From Erysipelothrix aquatica (GTDB lineage: Bacteria; Bacillota_I; Bacilli_A; Erysipelotrichales; Erysipelotrichaceae): 64,000 nt of DNA. The DNA lies in the NCBI RefSeq assembly GCF_009828775.2, contig NZ_WTSY02000001.1, positions 1-64,000 of the forward strand, given 5' to 3'. Positions 45,365 through 54,718 of this stretch are shown here, piece after piece. The notes beneath the pieces are model-generated. The model was not told where the DNA came from, ran no database searches, and worked only from the letters and a program-made list of their open reading frames with translations. The translations under genes were made by a program, and so were the position numbers. How positions within the stretch are numbered: position 1 is the first letter of the stretch; each line of letters starts with the position of its first letter.

Positions 45365-46982
45365 ATTCAACTCCAATAATGTATGAGTAGACCGGTTGTT
45401 GTCCGTCAATGACTTCAACTTCGACATCATAATTTGATTCAATATGTGCTACAACAGTTTCTACTTCTTCTTCAGCAACACCTTCACCTGTGATTAATGT
45501 TACCAATTCGTTTTCTTCTGTAATAAGTTTATCGATTAATGATTGTGTTACATCGATACGTTCTGTACCTGTAACCACGATATCTTTTTCGAGAATTCCC
45601 ATGAAATCATTTGCTTTAATTTCAAGAGATTCAAACATTGTATCTTTAATCGCATAGGTTACTTGACCTGTTTTAGTATTTGAAATTGCTTCAAGCATTT
45701 CTTCTAGGTTTTCTTGTACATCAACATCTGGATTAAACATCACACATGCTGCAAGACCTTGCGGAATTGTTTTTGTTTCAAGTACATGAATGTCTTTATC
45801 TTCAAGAATATCTTGAGCTTGTTTAGCTGCCATTATAATATTTGAGTTATTTGGCAAGATGAAAATGTGATCTGCATTAATACTTTCAATTTTTGCAATG
45901 AAGTCTTCCGTCGATGGATTCATTGTTTGACCACCGCTGATGATGTGATCAGCACGTAACTCTTTAAACATCGCTTCAACACCAGATCCTGCAGCTACAG
46001 AAACGATTGCATATTTGCTATGTGCAATTTCTTTTGCTTTTGATTCAGCATCTAAAATTGTGTTGTGTTGCTCAGTCATGTTTTCAATTTTTAGCTTAAC
46101 GAATTCACCGTATTTTTGTCCGATATTTAACGCGTTACCAGGCGTTAATGTATGGACGTGAACTTTAACGATGTCTTCATCCGTCACAACAACGAGTGAA
46201 TTTCCAATTGCTTCCAATTGTGAACGTAACTTGTCTTCGTTGTAACGATCGGTCGATGTTTCGTCAACTTTAATAATGAATTCTGTACAGTAACCAAATT
46301 CATCGTGTTCAAAATCAGTTTGAGCTGCTTCGACATCGTTCGCACCTTCAATAAGGTCAATTGAAACACCTTTTAATTCTGAAAGGAATCCTTCTAATAC
46401 AGTTGTATAACCTTTACCACCACTGTCAACAACACCAACCTCTTTGAGTACTGGTAATAGTTCTGGTGTATTATCAAGCGAAATATTTGCTTCACGCACT
46501 AACACTTCGAAAAATTCGATAACATCGATTTCTGGATTTTCATCAACAAATTTACGAGTAGCATCAGCACTTTCACGAAGCACAGTTAAAATTGTACCCT
46601 CAACAGGACGCATAACAGCTTTATACGCAACAACTTTTCCGTTAACAAAGGCATCTGCCAATTCATTGACATTAACTTCCATTTTTCCTTCAACAGCTTG
46701 TGCAAACCCACGGAAAATTTGAGAAAGGATAACTCCTGAGTTTCCACGAGCTCCCATTAAAAGTCCACGAGATAATGTTTTTGAAAGTTCACCAATGTTT
46801 GATGTCATCACTTTCTTTGCATCATTCAATCCGCTTGTAAATGTCAAGTTCATGTTTGTACCTGTATCACCATCTGGAACAGGGAAAACATTCAGTGCAT
46901 TGATTTCGTTGTATTTATTTGTTAGATTGTTTGCTCCACTTTGAAGCATCTTTAAAAAGATATCACCATTTATTGTTTTCAT
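45363..46982 (-). CDS. fakA: Fatty acid kinase FakA (DAK2 domain, YloV)
   Basis: This 539-residue protein has an N-terminal DAK2 kinase domain (about 1-200) with NVFPVPDGDTGTNM near residues 30-43 and RGNSGVILSQIFRG near 79-92. A middle domain and a C-terminal DegV-like part (GGQTMNPSTEDF) follow. FakA phosphorylates exogenous fatty acids bound by FakB proteins, feeding acyl-phosphates to phospholipid synthesis. It overlaps the Asp23-family gene by one base (TAATG). The absence of fab genes nearby makes this uptake route probably the main acyl source. Confidence 0.93.
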   Translation of the reverse strand: MKTINGDIFLKMLQSGANNLTNKYNEINALNVFPVPDGDTGTNMNLTFTSGLNDAKKVMTSNIGELSKTLSRGLLMGARGNSGVILSQIFRGFAQAVEGKMEVNVNELADAFVNGKVVAYKAVMRPVEGTILTVLRESADATRKFVDENPEIDVIEFFEVLVREANISLDNTPELLPVLKEVGVVDSGGKGYTTVLEGFLSELKGVSIDLIEGANDVEAAQTDFEHDEFGYCTEFIIKVDETSTDRYNEDKLRSQLEAIGNSLVVVTDEDIVKVHVHTLTPGNALNIGQKYGEFVKLKIENMTEQHNTILDAESKAKEIAHSKYAIVSVAAGSGVEAMFKELRADHIISGGQTMNPSTEDFIAKIESINADHIFILPNNSNIIMAAKQAQDILEDKDIHVLETKTIPQGLAACVMFNPDVDVQENLEEMLEAISNTKTGQVTYAIKDTMFESLEIKANDFMGILEKDIVVTGTERIDVTQSLIDKLITEENELVTLITGEGVAEEEVETVVAHIESNYDVEVEVIDGQQPVYSYIIGVE

Positions 46983-47341
46983 TATTTCACTACCTTGATC
47001 CCTTGAACAAAGACATTAATTGAGTTGAACTCTTGTTGTAATGACTTTTCAAGCATATACTTCGCTTTCTTTTGAACTTCTAAAACTACTTCTGAGATTT
47101 TTACATTATAACTAACAATAATGTAAACATCCAAATCGTAACCTGCATCTGTTTTACGTACGATTACACCTTTTGAGTAATTTTCCCCTTTGAGTAACTC
47201 AGCAAGTCCATCTTTAAATACTTGTTGAGAAGCCATACCTACGACACCATAACTTTCTGTTATGACACCTCCGGCTAGCATCGCAATTGCATCATTCGAA
47301 ACTGAAATCTTTCCAAACTCATTTGTTTTTTCGATTGCCAT
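46982..47341 (-). CDS. Asp23/Gls24 family protein (YloU)
   Basis: This 119-residue Asp23-family protein has NEFGKISVSNDAIAMLAGG at the N-terminus, a VDVYIIVSYNVKISEV-like strand pair in the middle, and INVFVQGIKVVK at the end. It occupies the YloU position directly upstream of fakA, as in Bacillus and Staphylococcus. It is a paralogue of the gene at 20842-21171. A purine-rich GGAGGAG site precedes the ATG. A regulatory tie to envelope lipids is plausible from context only. Confidence 0.9.
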   Translation of the reverse strand: MAIEKTNEFGKISVSNDAIAMLAGGVITESYGVVGMASQQVFKDGLAELLKGENYSKGVIVRKTDAGYDLDVYIIVSYNVKISEVVLEVQKKAKYMLEKSLQQEFNSINVFVQGIKVVK

Positions 47342-47383
47342 ATTCTTCTCCTCCTCTGTGTTTATATAGGTTTGTTTTTTGTT

Positions 47384-48208
47384 TTATGGTGTACACGGTA
47401 CAATACTTGCTATCGCCGAGTCCGATGTCGGCCCGTGTTCATTTATGATGATACAGCGATCATCAGTTTGATTAGCACTTACTATACTAGCATAACTCTT
47501 CATTTGAGGTAAAGTTTCTGTCTTAATAAAAACAGTATAATTGTTATTCATAACCAGTGTCATCACACTTGGATCATACTGAACTTGTCCAATGTGTACT
47601 TCAGATATTGCGTTGAGAATCCCAGGATCCAATGCTCCAAAAGCGTTTAATAACTGCTTTGAAAGCGTATTCTCATCAAAACCAACGAAAACCGGAAGTC
47701 CTAATATTGCGGATAGTGAATCCTTTGATATTTCTTTCACTGCTCCATTTGAAAATAAAATTCTAAAATTGCTATTTCCAGTCGGTTCATACCCTATCGC
47801 TGCATCTTCTGTAACATTTATGGTTAAGATTCCTTGTGTATAATACATCTTACTCGATGTATTATCAACTCCCGGTATCGATGATGTCTTACGATCTACC
47901 AGAAAAGGAAGCTTGAGAATCATTCGATCCCCTTCGTTAATTCCCATTGCTTCGCGAATTTCCATTTCCGAAACAACATGGTTTCCTTCAATCCGAATCT
48001 CGCGAATTCGCGAATACTGACTTTGATCAAACACATAAATGCCAGCAACAATTGCCAAAACTATGCAGAGTCTAAAGAATCGCGACATAAATCGCTTTCG
48101 TTTTCGTTTCTTCTCGACACGTTTTTTATGTTCAAGATCCGCTTTGATTTTTTTTAGTGAATCATCACCGCTATTCTCTTCAATTGGTTCAAATTTGTTT
48201 TTTCTCAC
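47384..48208 (-). CDS. divIB: Cell division protein DivIB/FtsQ
   Basis: This 274-residue bitopic division protein has a basic cytoplasmic start (KKRVEKKRKRKRFMSR), one membrane helix (about 45-62, LCIVLAIVAGIYVF), a POTRA domain with IREIRIEGNHVVSEMEI and a beta domain. It takes part in the divisome with FtsL and DivIC. The GTG start overlaps the end of murG by 20 bp. murB, which usually separates them, is not present here. Confidence 0.88.
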   Translation of the reverse strand: MRKNKFEPIEENSGDDSLKKIKADLEHKKRVEKKRKRKRFMSRFFRLCIVLAIVAGIYVFDQSQYSRIREIRIEGNHVVSEMEIREAMGINEGDRMILKLPFLVDRKTSSIPGVDNTSSKMYYTQGILTINVTEDAAIGYEPTGNSNFRILFSNGAVKEISKDSLSAILGLPVFVGFDENTLSKQLLNAFGALDPGILNAISEVHIGQVQYDPSVMTLVMNNNYTVFIKTETLPQMKSYASIVSANQTDDRCIIINEHGPTSDSAIASIVPCTP

Positions 48209-49286
48209 GTTGTTGGTCCACCACCCTTGTCACCAGTTCTGTGATATCACGCACCGCATTTGGCATCGCCATCTTATGTGCATTGTTTCCTAACGATTCG
48301 CGTCGTACTGAATCAGATAAAAGCGATTCAACGCGTTCGTTAAGATTTGTATCAGTAATTTCATTTTCCTGCATCATATCACAAGCATCTTGATCAAATA
48401 ATGATTTTGCATTGTAATACTGATGATTATTCGCAACATGTGGACTGGGAATCAGTAACGATGCCAAACCGAACGATTGAATTTCTGCAATCGTTGATGC
48501 ACCACTGCGACATACAATTAAATCTACAATTGGAAGTAAGGCCTTTTGGTCCACAAATCCTTCAATTCGAATATTTTCATGAACGTCTCCAACCGCCTCT
48601 TTAAATGAAGCGATATGTAGTGGCCCAGTCGTTACAATGACTTGATATGCGTCATTATCAAAATTTTTGACAAAGGTTTTGAGTTTCTCATTCATTGATG
48701 TCGAACCTTGAGATCCCATAACAATCAGCACCGTCGGTAACGATGTTTTCAAATTCAAACGCGTCTGTTCAGGTATTGAATCAATCGTTTCATGCACTAA
48801 TGACGCGCGAGGATTTCCAAGATAATGAACTTGTGGCATGTCCGAAAATGCTTCAGGATAGCATGTAATAATTGCTTGCGCCTTATCCGCAACCATCTTA
48901 TTCGCTTTACCTGGAAATGCATTTTGTTCATGCAATACTAAAGGTATTTTAAGTTTGCTTGCAGCAAACGCGACCGGTGCACTTACATAACCACCAAACG
49001 CGATCACAACATCAGGTTTAAGTGCTTTTAGATGTTTCTTTGCTGCTTTGTACGCACCATATTGTGAGAAAACTGCCTTGATACGATCGATTTTACTTCC
49101 TTGAAGTCCTAAATTGTGAATTGAGTAGAACGGATAACCCGAATCTGGTACTATCCACGACTCCATTTTATGATCATTTCCAATAAAGAATATTTCATTA
49201 TCGGTTGTCTTTTTTACATAATCGGCAAAGGTTATCGCAGGGTAAATATGTCCGCCACTACCGCCAGTTACAATACAAATTTTCAT
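48189..49286 (-). CDS. murG: MurG N-acetylglucosaminyltransferase
   Basis: This 365-residue GT-B enzyme converts lipid I to lipid II at the inner membrane face. Motifs are GGSGGHIYPA near residues 8-17, AFGGYVSAPVAFA, HEQNAFPGKANK and the donor-site CRSGASTIAEIQSFG near 262-276. AGGAGTA precedes the ATG. It lies downstream of ruvAB and overlaps divIB, forming a repair/cell-wall gene block not usual in Bacillus. Confidence 0.96.
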   Translation of the reverse strand: MKICIVTGGSGGHIYPAITFADYVKKTTDNEIFFIGNDHKMESWIVPDSGYPFYSIHNLGLQGSKIDRIKAVFSQYGAYKAAKKHLKALKPDVVIAFGGYVSAPVAFAASKLKIPLVLHEQNAFPGKANKMVADKAQAIITCYPEAFSDMPQVHYLGNPRASLVHETIDSIPEQTRLNLKTSLPTVLIVMGSQGSTSMNEKLKTFVKNFDNDAYQVIVTTGPLHIASFKEAVGDVHENIRIEGFVDQKALLPIVDLIVCRSGASTIAEIQSFGLASLLIPSPHVANNHQYYNAKSLFDQDACDMMQENEITDTNLNERVESLLSDSVRRESLGNNAHKMAMPNAVRDITELVTRVVDQQREKKQI

Positions 49287-49289
49287 ATG

Positions 49290-50303
49290 TTACTCCTGTT
49301 CAAAAAGGCTAGATTGTGTCGTGATTTTTAGATGCTCATAGGCTTTGGGTGTCGCGACACGGCCTCGTGGTGTTCGATTAATAAATCCAAGTTGTAATAA
49401 ATAAGGTTCATAAACGTCCTCTAGCGTCATTGTTTCTTCTGAGATTGATGCTGCTAATGCCTCAATTCCAACAGGGCCACCATCAAACCGTTCAATAATT
49501 CCTCTAAGATAACGTAAGTCAACATCATCAAGACCCAAACTATCTACTTTTAGTTTATCAAGAGCATGTTGTGTAATTTCTAAATCGATAAGATTATCAT
49601 TTAGAACTTGGGCAAAGTCACGAACTCGACGGAATAAACGGTTTGCAATTCGTGGAGTTCCACGGGAACGTTTGGCTACTTCAGAGACTGCTAGACCTTT
49701 AATTTCTGTTTCCATTACACGACCTGTACGTGTCACGATATCCTCAAGTTCTTCTTGCGAATAGTATTCCAATTTTGAGATAATACCAAATCGATCTCGT
49801 AATGGACTCGAAAGGTCTCCTGCACGCGTCGTGGCACCCACAAGTGTAAATGGTGGTAAATCAATTTGAATACTTCGGGTTGAAGAATCTTTTCCAACGA
49901 CAAGGTCTATGGAGAAATCTTCCATTGCAGAATAGAGCACTTCTTCAACAACTTTAGGGAGACGGTGAATTTCATCAATAAAGAGGACATCTCCTGGGTC
50001 TAAACTTGATAATATTGCAGCAAGATCACCACTTCGTTCAATACTGGGTCCACTCGCTACCTTAATGCCTGTCTCCATCTCATGAGCAATGATATAAGCA
50101 AGTGTGGTTTTTCCAAGACCTGGAGGTCCATAAAAAAGCAAATGATCAATTGTTTCATTTCGATTGCGTGCTGCTTCAATAAATATTCTAAGATTTTCTT
50201 TTAAGGCATGTTGTCCAATGTATTCTTCCAAGGAATGTGGACGTAACGCTTCTTCGAAGTCTTGGTTAGTTTCTATCGGTTCTCCCGAAACAACTCGTGT
50301 CAT
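49290..50303 (-). CDS. ruvB: Holliday junction helicase RuvB
   Basis: This 337-residue AAA+ motor drives branch migration with RuvA. Motifs are [15 protein letters not shown] near residues 55-69, FIDEIHRL and [18 protein letters not shown], with a C-terminal winged helix ([12 protein letters not shown]). The ATG at 50303 lies 5 bp after GAGGA; the GTG one codon earlier overlaps the ruvA stop. RuvC is absent from this window, as expected in Firmicutes that use RecU. Confidence 0.97.
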   Translation of the reverse strand: MTRVVSGEPIETNQDFEEALRPHSLEEYIGQHALKENLRIFIEAARNRNETIDHLLFYGPPGLGKTTLAYIIAHEMETGIKVASGPSIERSGDLAAILSSLDPGDVLFIDEIHRLPKVVEEVLYSAMEDFSIDLVVGKDSSTRSIQIDLPPFTLVGATTRAGDLSSPLRDRFGIISKLEYYSQEELEDIVTRTGRVMETEIKGLAVSEVAKRSRGTPRIANRLFRRVRDFAQVLNDNLIDLEITQHALDKLKVDSLGLDDVDLRYLRGIIERFDGGPVGIEALAASISEETMTLEDVYEPYLLQLGFINRTPRGRVATPKAYEHLKITTQSSLFEQE

Positions 50304-50305
50304 CA

Positions 50306-50893
50306 CTATCCTCGCCTTCTAGCATTCATTAACTGTAATCCGTACTTAATGAGCGCATTCACATCTTGTTGCTCATGCAACGTGAGCTCGTTTTTAATGG
50401 AACCAACTTCAGCACGCTTGAACCCTAAGGTCATGAGTGCATCCATTGCTTCTTCTATGTTTGTTGATATTTTTTCTGTTTTTGGTACATCGCTACCTGT
50501 AGAAACAAACTTACCTTTAAGATCTAGTAAGATTTGTGATGCCATCTTTGGCCCTACACCTGGTAGGGTTTTTAAGAACTTTAAATCTTCTTGATCGACC
50601 GCAAGAATAAGATCCTGAGGCGATACTTTCGATAAGATAGCCAGACCTGTTTTGGGTCCAACTCCTTTAACACTAATGAGTTGTGTAAACACAGCAAGAT
50701 CTTGTCTACTCTCAAAGCCAAAAAGAATGATTGCATCCTCGCGTACATGCTGGTACGTATGAACAATCATTTGTGTATCTAGTGCGACTGTTTCGGGTCT
50801 ACCATAATAGATATAGTACCCAATTCCTTGATTATCAATAATTATTGCATCTTCGGTCCGATTTACGACCGTTCCTGATATATATGCGATCAT
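50306..50893 (-). CDS. ruvA: Holliday junction DNA-binding protein RuvA
   Basis: This 195-residue tetrameric junction binder has an N-terminal OB fold ([17 protein letters not shown]), helix-hairpin-helix elements [16 protein letters not shown] and [15 protein letters not shown], and a C-terminal domain that contacts RuvB ([16 protein letters not shown]). GGTGAT precedes the ATG. ruvB follows directly. Confidence 0.96.
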   Translation of the reverse strand: MIAYISGTVVNRTEDAIIIDNQGIGYYIYYGRPETVALDTQMIVHTYQHVREDAIILFGFESRQDLAVFTQLISVKGVGPKTGLAILSKVSPQDLILAVDQEDLKFLKTLPGVGPKMASQILLDLKGKFVSTGSDVPKTEKISTNIEEAMDALMTLGFKRAEVGSIKNELTLHEQQDVNALIKYGLQLMNARRRG

Positions 50894-50962
50894 TTTATCA
50901 CCGAATATATTTTACCATATTTAGCCTTCATTGAGTACTGATTACGATATGGAATTATAATG

Positions 50963-50988
50963 AAAAAACCCCGAGTGTCTCGGGGTTT
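50963..50988 (-). terminator. Intrinsic terminator after obgE
   Basis: On the minus strand AACCCCGAG and CTCGGGGTT pair around a 3-base loop and run into TTTTTCATT. It lies just beyond the obgE stop, upstream of ruvA. Confidence 0.93.
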
Positions 50989-50992
50989 GCTT

Positions 50993-52276
50993 TTAGTAGG
51001 CTTCGCCTTCTTCAAATATGAACTGTACATCGGATAGAATAATAACATCACCATCACGTGCGCCAGCATCACGAAGTGCTTGGTCAACACCTAAACGTTT
51101 CATGGACAGACCAAATTGAACTGCCGATTCTTCTGAATCAAAATCAAATTGACGGAACATACGGTCGATACTATCGCCGCTAACACGCCATTTTGTTTCA
51201 TTAATACGTTCGATTTCAAAGCTTCTACGGGGTGCTTCATATTTATAAACAACCGCTTTACTTTGCTCAACAACAGCTTCTTCAACATGCTCATCAAGAA
51301 TATCTGCAACACGATAAAGAAGTGATTCAATTCCATCACCAACCATTGTAATTAGTTCAAAGACTTCAACCTCTGGATATGCGGCTTTGAAACGTTCAAG
51401 ATTACCAGAAGCAACCTCTAAGTCCATTTTATTCGCTACAACCACCATTGGTTTATTCATAAGCGTTGCATCATATTTTTCGAGTTCTTCATTGATGACA
51501 CGATAATCCTCAACAGGATCACGCCCATCTTCTGCACCCATATCCACAACATGTACTAAAACACGTGTTCGCTCGATATGTTTCAAAAAGACATGACCCA
51601 AACCTTTTCCAAGGTGGGCATCTTCAATTAATCCTGGCATATCCGCAACCGCAAAAGAACGGCCGTCAGGACTGGAAGCAATTCCTAAGTTGGGAACGAT
51701 TGTTGTAAAGTGGTAATCTGCAACTTCAGGTTTTGCACGTGTTATAACAGATAAGAGTGTTGATTTTCCAACTGAAGGAAAACCAATAATTCCGACATCC
51801 GCTAAGAGTTTTAATTCAATTGTAATTTCTAGTTCTTCACCTAACTCACCTTTTTCAGCATAGTGAGGTGCAGGATTATTGGCAGTTGCAAAGCGGGTGT
51901 TTCCACGGCCACCACGTCCACCATGAGCGATAATCTCACGTTGTCCATGTTCCGTTAAATCCGCAATAACAACACCTTTTGCGTCATCGTAAACGACTGT
52001 TCCTACCGGAACTTTTAAGATGACAGGTTCCGCAGCACGTCCATGCATTTTTTTATTTTTACCTGCTTGGCCATGTTTCCCTTTGATGACACGATTAAAA
52101 CGAAGGTCTAATAATGTAGACTTATTGGAATCAGCAACAAATACAATATCTGCCCCTTTTCCACCATCGCCACCGTATGGTCCGCCAAGCGGCACAAATG
52201 CCTCACGACGAAATGATGCCATACCATCGCCACCATCTCCTGCGATTACTTTTATATTAACGCGATCGACAAACAT
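50993..52276 (-). CDS. obgE: GTPase ObgE/CgtA
   Basis: This 427-residue ribosome-associated GTPase has the glycine-rich Obg fold (residues 1-158, with GGDGGDGMASFRREA-like and GGPYGGDGGKGADI segments). The G domain has GFPSVGKSTLLS, DMPGLIEDA and NKMDLE, and a C-terminal OCT domain (about 345-427) follows. It links 50S assembly with stress responses. A terminator separates it from rpmA upstream; GAGAGGATGA precedes the ATG. Confidence 0.97.
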   Translation of the reverse strand: MFVDRVNIKVIAGDGGDGMASFRREAFVPLGGPYGGDGGKGADIVFVADSNKSTLLDLRFNRVIKGKHGQAGKNKKMHGRAAEPVILKVPVGTVVYDDAKGVVIADLTEHGQREIIAHGGRGGRGNTRFATANNPAPHYAEKGELGEELEITIELKLLADVGIIGFPSVGKSTLLSVITRAKPEVADYHFTTIVPNLGIASSPDGRSFAVADMPGLIEDAHLGKGLGHVFLKHIERTRVLVHVVDMGAEDGRDPVEDYRVINEELEKYDATLMNKPMVVVANKMDLEVASGNLERFKAAYPEVEVFELITMVGDGIESLLYRVADILDEHVEEAVVEQSKAVVYKYEAPRRSFEIERINETKWRVSGDSIDRMFRQFDFDSEESAVQFGLSMKRLGVDQALRDAGARDGDVIILSDVQFIFEEGEAY

Positions 52277-52290
52277 AATATCATCCTCTC

Positions 52291-52320
52291 AATTAAAAAT
52301 CCCCAGTTTAGAGGGGATTT
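52291..52320 (-). terminator. Terminator between rpmA and obgE
   Basis: On the minus strand AAATCCCC and GGGGATTT pair around an 8-base loop and run into TTTTTAATT. It ends the rplU-prp-rpmA transcript. Confidence 0.88.
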
Positions 52321-52330
52321 GGTTTAAAAT

Positions 52331-52615
52331 TTAAGCAACTGGGTAAACTGAAACGCATTTACGGCCTTTGCCGATACGCTCAAATCTAACAACGCCTTCA
52401 ACTTTAGCGAATAATGTATCATCGCCACCACGTCCAACGTTTGAACCTGGATGAATCTTAGTACCACGTTGACGGTAAAGAATTGTACCAGCAGTTACGG
52501 TTTGTCCATCAGCAGCCTTTGAACCAAGACGTTTTGAATGTGAATCACGACCGTTTTTTGTTGAACCTACTCCCTTTTTAGAAGCAAATAATTGGATATC
52601 TAATAAGAATTTCAT
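52331..52615 (-). CDS. rpmA: 50S ribosomal protein L27 precursor
   Basis: This 94-residue L27 has the conserved [14 protein letters not shown] start of the mature protein. It is preceded by a nine-to-ten-residue leader, [10 protein letters not shown], that resembles the Firmicute leader ending in FF or LF before A. The leader must be removed by the Prp protease encoded immediately upstream, because the L27 N-terminus reaches the peptidyl-transferase centre. It overlaps prp by ATGA, with AAGGAGGT as ribosome site. Confidence 0.97.
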   Translation of the reverse strand: MKFLLDIQLFASKKGVGSTKNGRDSHSKRLGSKAADGQTVTAGTILYRQRGTKIHPGSNVGRGGDDTLFAKVEGVVRFERIGKGRKCVSVYPVA

Positions 52616-52932
52616 GAAATAACCTCCTTTTCGTTGATTTCAATATATTCTGGGTGTGCAAATTCAATCGTTTTTAATTGAATCAACACAAACTCAAAGA
52701 GTTTTTGATTAAGATCAGATTGATTTAATATTTCAATTTTAACAAGTGGTTCTTGTGTCATAGTCAAGTCAACAGTGTTATCCAAAGTATCAAAACCATT
52801 AAGTGCGCCAGTCATAATACTACTTACTCCAGCACAGACCAAGTCAAAGCCCGGTTCACCGGAACCCGCATGGCCACTCACTTCCATTGACTGGAACTGA
52901 TTGTCCTTTGTTAAAACGGATACTTTAATCAT
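52612..52932 (-). CDS. prp: Ribosomal-processing cysteine protease Prp
   Basis: This 106-residue Prp protease has the catalytic histidine in [11 protein letters not shown] near residue 21 and the catalytic cysteine in DLVCAGVSS near residue 33. It trims the leader of L27. It lies between rplU and rpmA, its standard place, with a 3-bp gap after rplU. All expected catalytic residues are present. Confidence 0.95.
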   Translation of the reverse strand: MIKVSVLTKDNQFQSMEVSGHAGSGEPGFDLVCAGVSSIMTGALNGFDTLDNTVDLTMTQEPLVKIEILNQSDLNQKLFEFVLIQLKTIEFAHPEYIEINEKEVIS

Positions 52933-52935
52933 TGA

Positions 52936-53250
52936 TTATCCTGAGATAATGTCTTCGACAACTAAACGTGTGTATGGTTGACGGTGACCTTGTTTTTTAC
53001 GAGTTGAACCTTTTTTGGATTTGTATTTGAAGACAATAATCTTCTTAGCTTTTCCTTGTTTTTCAACTTTAGCTGTAACTGAAGCACCTTTAACATAAGG
53101 AGCACCAACTTTTAATGTGCGGTTTTTAACAGCAACAACTGTTTCAAAAACAACTTCTTCTCCTTCTTGAACATCTAACTTTTCAACAAAGATAGTTTGT
53201 CCCTTCTCAACGAGGATTTGTTTTCCACCTGTTTCAATAATTGCGTACAT
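52936..53250 (-). CDS. rplU: 50S ribosomal protein L21
   Basis: This 104-residue L21 starts with [11 protein letters not shown] and contains the [16 protein letters not shown] segment near the end, both diagnostic. It binds 23S rRNA. GAAGGAGGTG precedes the ATG. A strong promoter and a structured leader lie upstream. Confidence 0.97.
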   Translation of the reverse strand: MYAIIETGGKQILVEKGQTIFVEKLDVQEGEEVVFETVVAVKNRTLKVGAPYVKGASVTAKVEKQGKAKKIIVFKYKSKKGSTRKKQGHRQPYTRLVVEDIISG

Positions 53251-53366
53251 AGTACACCTCCTTCAATTTGCCATAAGACTCGCCACCTAAGGTGGATTTC
53301 TCGCTTAAACCTTAGCTATGTGCGGTTGTACGCCTTTCGGACATGCAACTTACGCCTTTTTATGCC
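53251..53366 (-). promoter_or_regulatory. L21-type ribosomal protein leader RNA
   Basis: The roughly 115-base transcript leader of rplU folds into several stems on the minus strand. One is CCACC/GGTGG around TTA near 53284-53297, followed by GCGAGTC and the ribosome site. Further upstream is a GGCGTA...TACGCC-like pairing. Position and layout match the L21 leader known from Firmicutes, which is thought to mediate feedback control. The match is by eye, not by covariance search. Confidence 0.6.
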
Positions 53367-53371
53367 TTAAC

Positions 53372-53400
53372 ATTATAGCCTATGAATTATCATATGTCTA
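53372..53400 (-). promoter_or_regulatory. Promoter of rplU-prp-rpmA
   Basis: On the minus strand -35 TAGACA (53395-53400, 5 of 6) and -10 TATAAT (53372-53377) are 17 bp apart, one of the best promoters in the window. Confidence 0.85.
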
Positions 53401-53491
53401 GTATCCATCGACTTTTTAAGCATTTTTTTCGTTTTCTTACAACAACGACTATTTTAGCATATTTTATGTCGTAATTGTAGCTGAGATTTCT

Positions 53492-54718
53492 CTAATCTTT
53501 AAATTTACGTTGTTTGAGGATATCAGAGAATTTCATCCGGTTTCCATAGTTTAACGACCCTTTACGGTAGATGTAAATGGAAAGATTCGCAATCGCCACC
53601 GTAACACCAATCATTAGCACTAACGATGCCACTAATTCATAAACGGGAACTGTCGTCATCATATAACGAATCGGTGTTGTAAAGAGTGATACAAACGGAA
53701 TATATGATGCAAACTTAATCACTGTGGCATCTGGCATTCCCATCGCAAATGATGCGAGTAGATAAGCAATTACAAATACAAATGTTATTGGTGTGACAGC
53801 CGAGGAAACATCTTCGACTTTTGTTACGAGTGATCCAAGTGATGCAAAGATAAATAGATATAAGAAATAACCTGAAATTGAGAAAATTGCATAAATGAGT
53901 GCAGCATCCCAGGTAATTGATGCTTGAATCATTGCGGTAATAAATTCTGGATAATTCCCTTTGTTAATCATGTATCCCAAAGTCAATCCAAGAATCATGA
54001 CAACAACTTGTAAGATTCCAATAAGGCCGACCGCCAGTACTTTCCCAAGAATTAACACTTTAGGTTTTGTACTTGTGATTAATAATTCCATCGTACGGCT
54101 ATCTTTTTCACGTGCAACGGATGTCGCAACCGATTGACCGTACAAGAGAATCAACATATATAAGACGAATAATACACCAAACGCTACAAATGTGCTTTGG
54201 GATGCATCTTTTCCAAGTATTTGTACACTATTGCTTAGTGACACTGTAGATGCTTCGCGCACTTGGTTAGGATCGATGCCTTTTTGAGCCAAGTTAGTAT
54301 CGATGACATTTTGTGTCATGATTGCTTCAACAATTTGTTGATTTTGATTAAACATTGAGCTCTTCAAAGTTAACATTGAGTAGCTTGTATCACTTTTTAT
54401 AATTATTCCATCTGTCACCGTTTCATCTTCAACTGCTTCTTTTAGTGCTGTTTCGGATGAATAAACGTGAATTCCCGGTAACGCTTTGAAGACTGGTGCA
54501 TGGATTGACGTGTCGTCTACGACAACTCCAAGTGTCTCATACGTCTCAGGTTCGGTCGTAGTGCTTGTATTATCACTTGAACCTTTATTGAGAAAAAGAC
54601 TTGGCACAAACGTCATTGCCACAAGAATCATCGTAATAACAAGCGTGGATATAATTGTTGATCGTTTCTTTGCCATTTCTAGGAATTCAAATCGAAATAC
54701 TGTGCTTAGATTTTTCAT
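53492..54718 (-). CDS. ABC-2 type exporter permease (NatB-like)
   Basis: This 408-residue permease has one N-terminal helix (about 20-40), an extracytoplasmic domain of about 140 residues, then six helices (about 185-385). The conserved EKDSRTMELLITSTKP loop before the second membrane block is typical of NatB/YhaP-like permeases, which export sodium, drugs or peptides. It overlaps the ATPase gene by ATGA. The cargo is unknown. Confidence 0.88.
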   Translation of the reverse strand: MKNLSTVFRFEFLEMAKKRSTIISTLVITMILVAMTFVPSLFLNKGSSDNTSTTTEPETYETLGVVVDDTSIHAPVFKALPGIHVYSSETALKEAVEDETVTDGIIIKSDTSYSMLTLKSSMFNQNQQIVEAIMTQNVIDTNLAQKGIDPNQVREASTVSLSNSVQILGKDASQSTFVAFGVLFVLYMLILLYGQSVATSVAREKDSRTMELLITSTKPKVLILGKVLAVGLIGILQVVVMILGLTLGYMINKGNYPEFITAMIQASITWDAALIYAIFSISGYFLYLFIFASLGSLVTKVEDVSSAVTPITFVFVIAYLLASFAMGMPDATVIKFASYIPFVSLFTTPIRYMMTTVPVYELVASLVLMIGVTVAIANLSIYIYRKGSLNYGNRMKFSDILKQRKFKD

